From: JBBKWG01 sp037968835
GTDB taxonomy: Bacteria; Pseudomonadota; Alphaproteobacteria; Rhodobacterales; Rhodobacteraceae
Length of the DNA stretch: 11,412 nt
Assembly: GCA_037968835.1 (NCBI GenBank)
Contig: JBBKWG010000080.1
Span: 1-11,412 of the forward strand
Direction of reading: 5' to 3'
Shown here one piece after another: positions 1-6,695 of this stretch; the stretch's first letter is position 1, and each line of letters starts with the position of its first letter. The notes beneath the pieces were generated by a model that was not told the origin of the DNA, did no database searches, and was given only the letters and a program-made list of their open reading frames with translations. The position numbers and the translations under genes were made by a program.

Positions 1-395
1 CGCTCCGCCACGATGGCGGCGACGACCTCGATCTCGACCCGGAACTCGGGCCGCGCGAACCCCGCAACGATGATCAGCGTCGAGGCGGGCAGCCGCGACA
101 CGCTTTCCAGCCACCGATCCCGCGCGGCCATATAGCCCGCCATGAAAGCGCGCTCGGTAACGAATGCGTTGATGCGCACGACGTCGCCACGCGCCGCGCC
201 ACCCTCGGCGAGTATCGCGTCGATATTGGCAAAGCAGATATCGGCCTGTGCGCCTTCGTCGTCGGGCACCGTTCCGTCCGCCGCCATTCCAAGCTGCCCG
301 GACGTGAACAACAGCCGCGCCCCCGCAGGAACCAGCACCCCGTGGACATAACGGGCAAATGGCGGCGCAATGCGCGTTGGTGTCAATTCCTGCAT
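1..395 (-). CDS. Rid-family (RidA/YjgF-like) protein, C-terminal end off the left edge
   Basis: An open frame starts at ATG 395-393 and runs off the left edge; 131 residues are visible, about the full length of the family, so only a few residues and the stop are missing. A good ribosome site (CGGAG) lies 8 nt before the ATG. Rid proteins are small trimers; RidA itself hydrolyses reactive enamines/imines. The family pattern is visible in order: the FTSGQLG strand, the DICFANIDAIL helix, the VVRINAFVTE strand and the C-terminal PASTLIIVAGFARPEFRVEIE signature. In that signature RidA has P-A-R-S; here it is P-A-S-T, so the Arg that binds the substrate carboxylate in RidA appears to be Ser. That is typical of Rid subgroups without proven imine deaminase activity. 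The gene is divergent from the ABC/catabolic operon and may share its control region. The family call is firm; the reaction is unknown. Confidence 0.88.
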   Translation of the reverse strand, partial: MQELTPTRIAPPFARYVHGVLVPAGARLLFTSGQLGMAADGTVPDDEGAQADICFANIDAILAEGGAARGDVVRINAFVTERAFMAGYMAARDRWLESVSRLPASTLIIVAGFARPEFRVEIEVVAAIVAE

Positions 396-507
396 GGTTC
401 GCTCCGTTCCTATCCGGATTGAACGGTGAAGCCCGGTGACGGGTTCGACAAGCCCCAATGCATCGGATTAAAAGTGCCGAAAGACCGTGCGAATCGTGGC
501 GATGTGT

Positions 508-518
508 CTAATGTTTAG
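508..518. promoter_or_regulatory. Small palindrome in the divergent control region (possible operator)
   Basis: CTAA-tgt-TTAG is a perfect 4+4 bp inverted repeat in the 219-bp space between the Rid gene and the ABC operon. It sits in the most AT-rich part of that space. On the minus strand a TTGACT (524-519) overlaps it and could be a -35 element for the Rid gene, though no good -10 is seen at the right distance. A second short hairpin, CCCG-gtga-CGGG (432-443), lies in the Rid leader. I could not find a convincing sigma-70 promoter for the plus-strand operon. The role as an operator is inference from position only; arms this short occur by chance. Confidence 0.22.
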
Positions 519-614
519 TCAAAGCCAAGATGCCGCGCGTCCGCTTTGAACCAATCCGATGGATGCGCTGCGCGGCACTCAGCATAACACGCGAATAATA
601 ACCTGGAGGTGAGG

Positions 615-1634
615 ATGTCTGCTTACACGAAACTACTGGTCGCCGGCGTCATGGTCGTCGCGGCTCCGGCTGCTTTTGCGGGCAGTCACGTGAAGGAGGT
701 GAGCTTCGGAACGAACTGGGTCGCGCAGGCCGAACACGGCGGCTATTATCAGGCCATCGCCGACGGCACCTACGAAGCCTGCGGCCTTACGGTCACGATT
801 CAGCCGGGTGGTCCGCAAGTAAACAACCGCGCCCTGATGCTGGCAGGCAAGATCGACTTCTCCATGGGCGGCAACCTGCTTCAGGCGTTCTCCGCCGTGA
901 AAGAGGAAATCCCGCTCAAGGTCGTCGCCGCGCACTTTCAGAAGGAACCGCAGGTGATTCTGTCGCACCCCGGCAAGGCGTCGAGCTTTGAGGATCTGAA
1001 GAACCTCGACAAGATGATCATCGGCGACAGCGGTTTCCAGAGCTTCTATCAGTGGATGATGTCCGACTACGGTTTCTCGGCCGAAAAGCGCGTTCCCTAC
1101 ACCTTCAACCCGGCCCCGTTCATCGCCGACGAAATGAGCGCGCAGCAGGGTTATATCACGTCCGAACCCTTTGCCATCGAACGCGAGGGCGGGTTCAAGC
1201 CCGATATCTGGCTGCTGGCGGACGCAGGGTTCACGACCTACGCAACCACGGTCGAAACTATGCAGGACACCATCGACACGATGCCCGATGCGGTAAAATG
1301 CTTCGTCGAAGGCTCGTCGATCGGCTGGGCCAATTACCTCTATGGCGACCCGTCGGCGGCCAACGCGCTGATCAAGGACGCCAATCCCGATATGTCCGAC
1401 GATCAACTCGCGTTCTCGATCGAGAAGATGAAGGAATACGGCATCGTCGATTCGGGCGATTCCGAAACGATGGGTATCGGCGCCATGACCGACGCGACGA
1501 TCCGGGACTTTTACGACAAGATGGTCGAGGCCGGCGTGATGGAGGCCGGGATCGACATCAGCAAATCCTACACCCTGGACTTCGCCAACACCGGCGCGGC
1601 GCTCGAAACCAAGAAAACGCTGCTCGGCCAGTGA
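615..1634 (+). CDS. ABC transporter substrate-binding protein, NMT1/THI5-like (periplasmic)
   Basis: A 339-residue exported binding protein that would capture the substrate in the periplasm and deliver it to the permease encoded two genes downstream. The N-terminus is a signal peptide: Lys near the start, a hydrophobic core (residues 7-19) and a likely cut after A-F-A at residue 22. The mature N-terminus carries the NMT1/THI5 pattern NWVAQAEHGGYYQA, then GLTVTIQPGGPQVN and ALMLAGKIDFSMG. This family includes binders of hydroxymethylpyrimidine, taurine/sulfonates and many unknown ligands, so ligand identity cannot be read from sequence. I chose ATG 615 because GGAGGT (605-610) is well placed for it; the GTG at 609 overlaps that site. 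It is the first gene of the run; its stop overlaps the GTG proposed for the ATPase, and a strong hairpin follows within 20 nt, which may raise its transcript level relative to the rest. Confidence 0.93.
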   Translation: MSAYTKLLVAGVMVVAAPAAFAGSHVKEVSFGTNWVAQAEHGGYYQAIADGTYEACGLTVTIQPGGPQVNNRALMLAGKIDFSMGGNLLQAFSAVKEEIPLKVVAAHFQKEPQVILSHPGKASSFEDLKNLDKMIIGDSGFQSFYQWMMSDYGFSAEKRVPYTFNPAPFIADEMSAQQGYITSEPFAIEREGGFKPDIWLLADAGFTTYATTVETMQDTIDTMPDAVKCFVEGSSIGWANYLYGDPSAANALIKDANPDMSDDQLAFSIEKMKEYGIVDSGDSETMGIGAMTDATIRDFYDKMVEAGVMEAGIDISKSYTLDFANTGAALETKKTLLGQ

Positions 1635-2455
1635 TAGCCGAACGCGCACCTGCCCCTTCCGCTTCTGCGGAGGGGGCGTTTCGCAGCCCCCGCGCGCCGC
1701 TTTTGTCGATGCGTCACGTCGACAAGGTTTTCGGCGGCGATGTCGTGGCGTTGCGCGACATGAACCTTGATGTGCGCGACGGCGATTTCATCTCGCTGCT
1801 GGGGCCGTCGGGTTGCGGCAAGTCCACCGCGTTGCGCCTGATCGCCGACCTCATTCACCCGACTTCGGGGCGTATCGTTTGGGATGTCGAAAAGACGCCC
1901 GGCGCTTTGTCGGTCGTGTTGCAGGAACCGACGCTGATGCCCTGGGCCACGGTCGCCGACAACGTCTGGCTGCCGTTCCGCCTTCAGGGCAAATCCCGCG
2001 CCTCGGTCGATGACAAGATCGCCGAGGCGCTGAACCTCGTCGGCCTCGAGGAGGTCCACGACGCTTATCCCCGCGCACTCTCGGGCGGCATGAAGATGCG
2101 GGTTTCGATCGCCCGCGCCCTTGTCACCCACCCCAAGCTGATCCTGATGGACGAGCCGTTCGCCGCGCTCGACGAAATCACCCGCTTCAAGCTCAACGAC
2201 GATCTTCTGGCGCTGAAAAGGGCAATCGGCTGCACCGTGATCTTCGTCACCCATTCGGTGTTCGAATCGGTGTTTCTGTCGGAACGCGTCGTCATCATGG
2301 CCGCGCGTCCCGGCCGCGTGATCCGCGAACTGGCCGTCGATGCCCCCTATCCGCGCACCGACGATTTCCGCACCTCGCAGGAATACGCGATGCAGTGCCG
2401 CGCGGTTTCGGACGCGCTGAAAGAAGCCATGGGAGAGGGCGATGACCTTCATTGA
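1631..2455 (+). CDS. ABC transporter ATP-binding protein (SsuB/TauB/NrtD type)
   Basis: ATPase subunit of the importer, cytoplasmic, expected to drive the permease as a dimer. Counting from GTG 1631 (274 residues) the motifs are Walker A GPSGCGKST (58-66), Q-loop Gln98 in LQEPTLMPW, signature LSGGMKMR (150-157), Walker B LILMDEP (170-176), a D-loop with ALD, and the switch His208 in VTHS. All key residues are present. The start is uncertain: GTG 1631 makes a GTGA overlap with the preceding stop but has no clear ribosome site, and the first 22 residues are Ala/Pro/Ser-rich and encoded across a hairpin. TTG 1703 and ATG 1709 are in-frame alternatives that remove this tail, but they fall at the first beta strand of the domain. 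The 3' end overlaps the permease start by 14 nt. Confidence 0.93.
   Translation: MIAERAPAPSASAEGAFRSPRAPLLSMRHVDKVFGGDVVALRDMNLDVRDGDFISLLGPSGCGKSTALRLIADLIHPTSGRIVWDVEKTPGALSVVLQEPTLMPWATVADNVWLPFRLQGKSRASVDDKIAEALNLVGLEEVHDAYPRALSGGMKMRVSIARALVTHPKLILMDEPFAALDEITRFKLNDDLLALKRAIGCTVIFVTHSVFESVFLSERVVIMAARPGRVIRELAVDAPYPRTDDFRTSQEYAMQCRAVSDALKEAMGEGDDLH
1652..1677 (+). terminator. Strong hairpin after the binding-protein gene (attenuator or mRNA-protecting stem)
   Basis: GCCCCTTCCGC (1652-1662) pairs with GCGGAGGGGGC (1667-1677) around a TTCT loop. This gives 11 consecutive pairs, one of them G-U, with only a short T run after it (TTT, 1679-1681). It begins 17 nt after the stop of the binding-protein gene. 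In many ABC operons a stem in this place causes partial termination or blocks 3' decay, so that the binding protein is made in excess over the ATPase and permease; I infer the same here. The stem also lies inside the ATPase frame if translation starts at GTG 1631, where ribosomes would have to melt it. Confidence 0.6.
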
Positions 2456-3305
2456 TCAGGCCGCGTCCACCAGCGCCCCGGAAATCGACGTCGAAGAAGC
2501 CGCCCGCGCCCGCCGACGCCGCGCCGAGAAGATCGGCCAGTGGGTCTTGCCGGTGCTGGTCATCGTCGCGACCATCGTCGCGTGGGACCGGATCGTGGTC
2601 TGGAACGAACTGCCCCACTACATCCTGCCCGGACCGGGGCGTGTTCTTCAAGCCCTGATCGAAGACTGGCCGCTGCTGTTTCAAAGCCTGCTGGTGACGC
2701 TTCAGATCACGATGGGCGCGCTTGCCATCGCGGTGATCGGTGGCGTCGGGCTTGCGGTTCTGTTCACCCAATCGCGCTGGATCGAGATGAGCTTTTTCCC
2801 CTACGCCGTCATCCTTCAGGTGACGCCGATCGTGGCAATCGCGCCGCTGATCTTCATCTACGTCGATTCCAAAATCGCGGGACTTCTGATCTGCGCCTGG
2901 CTCGTCGCGTTCTTCCCGATCCTGTCCAACACCACGCTTGGGCTTTCGTCCGCAGACCATAACCTGCGCGATCTCTTCAAGGTCTACGGCGCATCCCGCT
3001 GGCAACGCTTGCGTTACCTGCAACTGCCCTCGGCGCTGCCCTATTTCCTCGGCGGTCTCAGAATCGCCGGCGGTCTCAGCCTGATCGGCGCGGTCGTGGC
3101 CGAGTATGTGGCGGGTTCGGGTGGCATCGGCTCGGGCCTCGCGTTCCGCATCCTGGAGGCGGGCTACCGGCTCAACATCCCGCGCATGTTCGCGGCCCTT
3201 TTCCTGATCGCCCTGACCGGTGTGATCATTTTCGCCTGCCTCAGCCTCATCAGCCACCTGGCGTTGAGGAAATGGCACGAAAGCGCGATCAAACGGGAAA
3301 CCTGA
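2442..3305 (+). CDS. ABC transporter permease (SsuC/TauC type)
   Basis: Inner-membrane subunit of the importer, 287 residues, the usual length for this family. About six hydrophobic segments are visible (roughly residues 33-49, 85-108, 118-141, 145-165, 200-222, 250-272). The EAA-type coupling loop that contacts the ATPase is clear at about 176-200: DLFKVYGASRWQRLRYLQLP. The N-terminal 30 residues are charged and Arg-rich (ARARRRRAEK), consistent with a cytoplasmic tail. The ATG at 2442 follows a purine-rich GGGAGAGGG and overlaps the ATPase gene by 14 nt, so translation is probably coupled. The stop shares one base with the next ATG (TGATG, 3303-3307). Confidence 0.93.
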   Translation: MTFIDQAASTSAPEIDVEEAARARRRRAEKIGQWVLPVLVIVATIVAWDRIVVWNELPHYILPGPGRVLQALIEDWPLLFQSLLVTLQITMGALAIAVIGGVGLAVLFTQSRWIEMSFFPYAVILQVTPIVAIAPLIFIYVDSKIAGLLICAWLVAFFPILSNTTLGLSSADHNLRDLFKVYGASRWQRLRYLQLPSALPYFLGGLRIAGGLSLIGAVVAEYVAGSGGIGSGLAFRILEAGYRLNIPRMFAALFLIALTGVIIFACLSLISHLALRKWHESAIKRET

Positions 3306-4573
3306 TGGGGTTCCGCACCATCCCCGGAGGTCCTGTGCGCCTGAAAAACGTGACGGTCCCCGGCTGCCTTTTCGGGGCCTCTGACGATCTGGTGGTGACC
3401 GATCTGTCGCTGGCCAACGGCAGGATCGCCGATGGTGGCGGGATCGAAATCGACATGGCCCGCGCCATCGTCCTGCCCTGTCTTGTCGATATGCACACCC
3501 ATCTCGACAAGGGCCACATCTGGCCACGCGCCGCCAATCCGGACGGCACCTTCATGGGCGCGCTCACCACCGTCGGCGACGACCGCGCGCAAAACTGGTC
3601 GGCAACGGACGTGCGCACCCGCATGGAATTCTCGCTGCGCTGCGCTTTCGCCCACGGCACAAGCGCCATCCGAACCCATATCGACTCGCTGGCACCGCAG
3701 GACGCGATCTCGTGGCCGGTGTTTTGCGAATTGCGCGCCGACTGGGCCGACCGGATCGCGCTTCAGGCGTCCAGTCTGATCGGCTGCGACAGTTACGACG
3801 ACATCAGATCGCACTACGGCGAAACCGCGGACCTTGTTTCCGCGTCGGGCGGCATCCTCGGCATGGTCACCTATCCGATGCCGGATCTGCGCCAACGCCT
3901 GCTGGATTTCTTCGAACTGGCGGGCGCACGCGATCTCGCAGTCGATTTCCACGCCGACGAAACGATGGACGCGACCAGCGAAAGCCTGCGCCTGATCGCT
4001 GGAATCGCGCTGGAGACCGGCTGGGACAAGCCGATAACCGTCGGCCATTGCTGCTCGCTTTCAACGCAGGACGAATCCCGCGCGATGGACACGCTCGATC
4101 TGGTCGCGCGCGCGGGCCTGAACGTCGTCAGCCTGCCGCTCTGCAACCTCTATCTTCAGGACCGACACGCCCATCGCACCCCGCGCGGCCGCGGCATGAC
4201 GCTGGTGCACGAGATGAAAGCGCGCGGGATCAACGTGTCGTTCGCGTCCGACAACACCCGCGATCCGTTCTACGCCTATGGCGATCTCGACATGATCGAA
4301 GTCATGCGTCAGGCCACCCGGATCGGCCACCTCGATCATACCGGCACCGACTGGATGCACGCGTTCACCACCAACCCGGCGCACGCCTGCGGGATCGACG
4401 CGCCCTCGCTTGCACCCGGCGCGCCCGCCGATCTTTTGATCTGCAACGCCCGCGACTGGACCGAACTGTTCTCGCGTCCCCAATCGGACCGGATCGTGCT
4501 GCGACAGGGCCGTCAGATCGACACCAGCCTTCCCGAATACGCCGAACTTGATGCCCTGATGGAGGTGCGATGA
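3305..4573 (+). CDS. Amidohydrolase-family enzyme, cytosine deaminase (CodA)-like
   Basis: A 422-residue metal-dependent hydrolase of the amidohydrolase superfamily, probably cytoplasmic. The active-site pattern matches CodA: His64 and His66 in MHTHLDKGH, His216 with catalytic Glu219 in FHADE, His248 in VGHC, and the metal Asp316 in ASDNTRDPF. The metal and proton-shuttle residues are therefore intact. By eye, the CodA residues that recognise cytosine differ: the Gln of FPQEG aligns with Leu in ASSLIG, the Asp after the metal Asp is Asn317, and the Trp of FDPW is Phe322. The substrate is probably another cyclic amide or amidine. ATG 3305 forms TGATG with the permease stop. GTG 3335 has a better ribosome site (GGAGG, 3326-3330) but would cut 10 residues that I recall as usual in relatives. 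It is followed by an ATGA overlap with the FAD gene. Confidence 0.86.
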   Translation: MGFRTIPGGPVRLKNVTVPGCLFGASDDLVVTDLSLANGRIADGGGIEIDMARAIVLPCLVDMHTHLDKGHIWPRAANPDGTFMGALTTVGDDRAQNWSATDVRTRMEFSLRCAFAHGTSAIRTHIDSLAPQDAISWPVFCELRADWADRIALQASSLIGCDSYDDIRSHYGETADLVSASGGILGMVTYPMPDLRQRLLDFFELAGARDLAVDFHADETMDATSESLRLIAGIALETGWDKPITVGHCCSLSTQDESRAMDTLDLVARAGLNVVSLPLCNLYLQDRHAHRTPRGRGMTLVHEMKARGINVSFASDNTRDPFYAYGDLDMIEVMRQATRIGHLDHTGTDWMHAFTTNPAHACGIDAPSLAPGAPADLLICNARDWTELFSRPQSDRIVLRQGRQIDTSLPEYAELDALMEVR

Positions 4574-5970
4574 AAGCCAATGTCGCCGCCGCCAGGGGCG
4601 CCCTCGCCCATCTCGAGATCGAGGACAAGGACGCCGCCATCAAGGCCGCCAGCCGCGATTTCTTCTGGTATTCGCCGGTGCTGAAAGATCGCCTGGATCA
4701 CGTCACCGCCGACTTCGTCGTGCGTCCGAAATCCGAAGCCGAAGTGATCGAGGTCCTGCGCGCCTGCTATCTCCACGACGTCCCAGTCACCACACGCGGC
4801 GCCGGCACCGGCAATTACGGACAGGCAATGCCGCTGGCGGGCGGCTGCGTCCTGCATCTGCGCCACATGAACGCCGTGCGCGAAATCCATCCCGGCCGTG
4901 TCATCACCGAACCGGGCGTGCTGCTGAAGGATCTCGACGCCGCGTGCAAGGCCCATTCCGGCCAGGAAATCCGCATGTTCTCAAGCACATGGGCCACAGC
5001 CACCATCGGCGGCTTCATCGCCGGCGGGTCGGGCGGCGTCGGGTCGTGTACGTGGGGATCATTGCGCGATCTGGGCAATTTAATCCGCCTTCGCGTCGTC
5101 ACGATGGAAGCCGAACCGCGCATCCTCGAGTTCCGCGGCGACGAACTGGCCCGCGTCTCCCACGCCTACGGCACCAACGGAATTATCACCGAAATCGAGA
5201 TGCCGCTGGCCCCCGCGTATGACTGGGTCGAGATGTTCGTGGCCACAGACGACTTCATGGACGCCGCCCGGTTTGCCGAGGACTTGGCCAATCAGGACGG
5301 CATCCTCATCAAGCTTGCCAGCGTGTTCGAGGCCCCGGTCGCGCACGCCTATTTCCAGCGCGTGAAACCCCACGTCACACCCGGCACCAACCTTGTCGCG
5401 CTGATGGTCGCGCCGCACTCGATGGACGGGTTCGCCACGTTCCTTGCCCGCCACCCCGAAGCGACGCTGATTTACCGCAGTGACGACCACGACTGGGCGC
5501 GCGATCCCGGTCCGGTCTATGAATACGGCTGGAACCACACGACGCTGCGCGCACTGAAGGTCGATCCGTCGATCACTTATCTGCAAGTCCGCTACGGCTT
5601 CCCCGATCATCTGAAACTGATCGCAAAGATGCGCGACGCGCTGTCGCCCGAAGTGTTGCAGCACCTTGAGGTCCTGCGCGAAGGCGGTCGAGTGATCTTC
5701 GCGGGACTTTCGCTTGTCAAATTCACCACCGAGGACCGACTGGACGAGATCGTGAAGATGCACGAGGACGCAGGCGCGATGATCTTCAATCCGCATCGCT
5801 ATACGCTGGAAGAAGGCGGGCGGCAGAGTGTCGACGACCGCCAGCTTCGCTTCAAGCGCGAGGCGGATCCCAAGGGCCTTTTGAACCCCGGCAAGATGAT
5901 TGCCTGGGACGATCCGGACTGGAAATACGACCGCATGTATGCGTATCCCGGCTTGCAGGCCGCCCGATGA
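4570..5970 (+). CDS. FAD-binding oxidoreductase, PCMH/VAO type (GlcD-like)
   Basis: A 466-residue flavoprotein with the FAD_binding_4 fold, likely cytosolic. Visible marks are VRPKSEAEVIEVLRAC (51-66, start of the FAD domain), the pyrophosphate loop TRGAGTGNYGQ (75-85), the Gly-rich segment TIGGFIAGGSGGVGS (145-159), the TNGIITEIEMPL strand near residue 210, and the C-terminal GLLNPGKMI typical of GlcD/lactate-oxidase relatives. Where covalent members have His in R-x-G-G-H, this one has Thr80, so FAD is probably bound non-covalently. No Cys cluster for an Fe-S centre is present. The electron acceptor is unknown; a flavin reductase is encoded next. The start overlaps the amidohydrolase stop (ATGA) and has GGAGGT at 4561-4566. 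I do not recognise the specific substrate. Confidence 0.87.
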   Translation: MKANVAAARGALAHLEIEDKDAAIKAASRDFFWYSPVLKDRLDHVTADFVVRPKSEAEVIEVLRACYLHDVPVTTRGAGTGNYGQAMPLAGGCVLHLRHMNAVREIHPGRVITEPGVLLKDLDAACKAHSGQEIRMFSSTWATATIGGFIAGGSGGVGSCTWGSLRDLGNLIRLRVVTMEAEPRILEFRGDELARVSHAYGTNGIITEIEMPLAPAYDWVEMFVATDDFMDAARFAEDLANQDGILIKLASVFEAPVAHAYFQRVKPHVTPGTNLVALMVAPHSMDGFATFLARHPEATLIYRSDDHDWARDPGPVYEYGWNHTTLRALKVDPSITYLQVRYGFPDHLKLIAKMRDALSPEVLQHLEVLREGGRVIFAGLSLVKFTTEDRLDEIVKMHEDAGAMIFNPHRYTLEEGGRQSVDDRQLRFKREADPKGLLNPGKMIAWDDPDWKYDRMYAYPGLQAAR

Positions 5971-6074
5971 TCGCGCTGTACGAAGGGGCGCTGCCCCCGC
6001 CTTCGGCCCCCCGGGATTTCCTGGCCCAAAGAGTTGACATGACCCGCGTTGGCCGGGAAATGGCGGCCTTCTGA
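5967..6074 (+). other. Doubtful 35-codon reading frame bridging two operon genes
   Basis: ATG 5967 overlaps the FAD gene stop (ATGA). The frame ends in TGA 6072-6074, whose A is also the first base of the next gene's ATG (TGATG). The product would be a 35-residue peptide starting MIALYEGALPPPS and ending VGREMAAF. The joined ends look like an operon gene, but the interior runs across the GC-rich hairpin element described separately, it has no ribosome site of its own, and I recognise no family. It may simply let ribosomes carry over to the next start, or be chance. Confidence 0.2.
5981..6034 (+). repeat. GC-rich hairpin element resembling a rhodobacterial intergenic repeat
   Basis: The only real gap in the plus-strand run holds GGGGC-gct-GCCCC (5985-5997), a CCGCCTTCGG segment, a C run (6006-6012), then CGGGATTTCCTGGCCCAAAGA. 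From memory, this order (G/C hairpin, C run, GGGATATTT-like box, GGCCA/AAAGA tail) resembles elements scattered between genes in Rhodobacteraceae. I could not search for other copies, and only one copy is in this window. A perfect TTGACA follows at 6034-6039 but no good -10 box lies 16-18 nt beyond it. Confidence 0.4.
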
Positions 6075-6694
6075 TGCGCGCACTCGTCGTCTATTGCCAT
6101 CCCCGCGAAACCAGCTTCACCGCCGCTGTGCGCGATGTCGTGCTCGACCGATTGCGCGTCGCCGGGGCCGAGGTGCGCCTCAGCGATCTATACGCCCGCG
6201 GCTTCGATCCGGTGCTTACGGCCGCGGAACACGAAGGCTACGAGATCTGCCCCGACAATTGCGCCCCGGTGGAAGCCGACGTCGCCGACGTGCGCTGGTG
6301 CGACACGCTGATCTTCGTCTACCCGACGTGGTGGTACGGTTTGCCCGCGATCCTGAAAGGCTGGCTCGACCGGGTTCTCCTGCCCGATGTCGCCTTCCTG
6401 ATGCCGACGCCGGAGCGGCGGAAAATCCATCCGGGCCTGTCGCATATCGACCGGCTTGGCGTGTTCACGACCTGCGGCGCGAACTGGTGGCTGACGGCAC
6501 TTGTCGGCGCGCCGGGCAAGCGCACGCTGATGCGCGGCGTCGGGTTGCTGTGCGGCAAACCACTCCGAACGGTGTTCGCTGCGCACTACCTGATGGATTT
6601 CTCGACCGATGCCTCGCGAAAACGCCACCTTGACCGTGTGGGGCGCAAAATGGAACGCTTGCTGCGCAACACCCGCCCCAAGGAGTCCCCCTGA
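6074..6694 (+). CDS. NAD(P)H-dependent flavodoxin-fold oxidoreductase (Flavodoxin_2, NQO/MdaB-like)
   Basis: A 206-residue cytosolic flavin reductase or quinone reductase. It has the Flavodoxin_2 pattern: first strand and phosphate loop MRALVVYCHPRETSF (1-15), then the diagnostic FVYPTWWYGLPAILKGWLDR (81-100) that binds the flavin ring and forms the dimer, and a third flavin loop around TTCGANWW. The C-terminal stretch is rich in Arg/Lys. The family moves two electrons from NAD(P)H to quinones or other flavins. Here it could regenerate reduced flavin for a neighbour or reduce a pathway intermediate; that is inference from position. The ATG shares one base with the stop of the short upstream frame. 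Spacing to the next gene is 1 nt. Confidence 0.87.
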   Translation: MRALVVYCHPRETSFTAAVRDVVLDRLRVAGAEVRLSDLYARGFDPVLTAAEHEGYEICPDNCAPVEADVADVRWCDTLIFVYPTWWYGLPAILKGWLDRVLLPDVAFLMPTPERRKIHPGLSHIDRLGVFTTCGANWWLTALVGAPGKRTLMRGVGLLCGKPLRTVFAAHYLMDFSTDASRKRHLDRVGRKMERLLRNTRPKESP

Positions 6695-6695
6695 C

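Noticed and set aside
1052..1630. In-frame 5' extension of the ATPase frame back to 1052
   Set aside because: It overlaps the binding-protein gene in another frame and is Arg-rich nonsense; the ATPase domain begins only after about 1690.
633..1649. Minus-strand frame of 338 codons opposite the binding-protein gene
   Set aside because: The plus strand shows a signal peptide, a ribosome site and NMT1 motifs; the minus frame shows none.
2295..4048. Two minus-strand frames (2295-3527 and 3164-4048) opposite the permease and amidohydrolase genes
   Set aside because: Composition is Arg/Asp/Gly-rich without hydrophobic or family structure; the plus strand encodes a complete permease and a complete amidohydrolase there.
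6034..6062. TTGACA at 6034-6039 as an internal promoter for the flavin reductase
   Set aside because: The hexamer is perfect, but the expected -10 position reads GAAATG; without a -10 box it is not supported.
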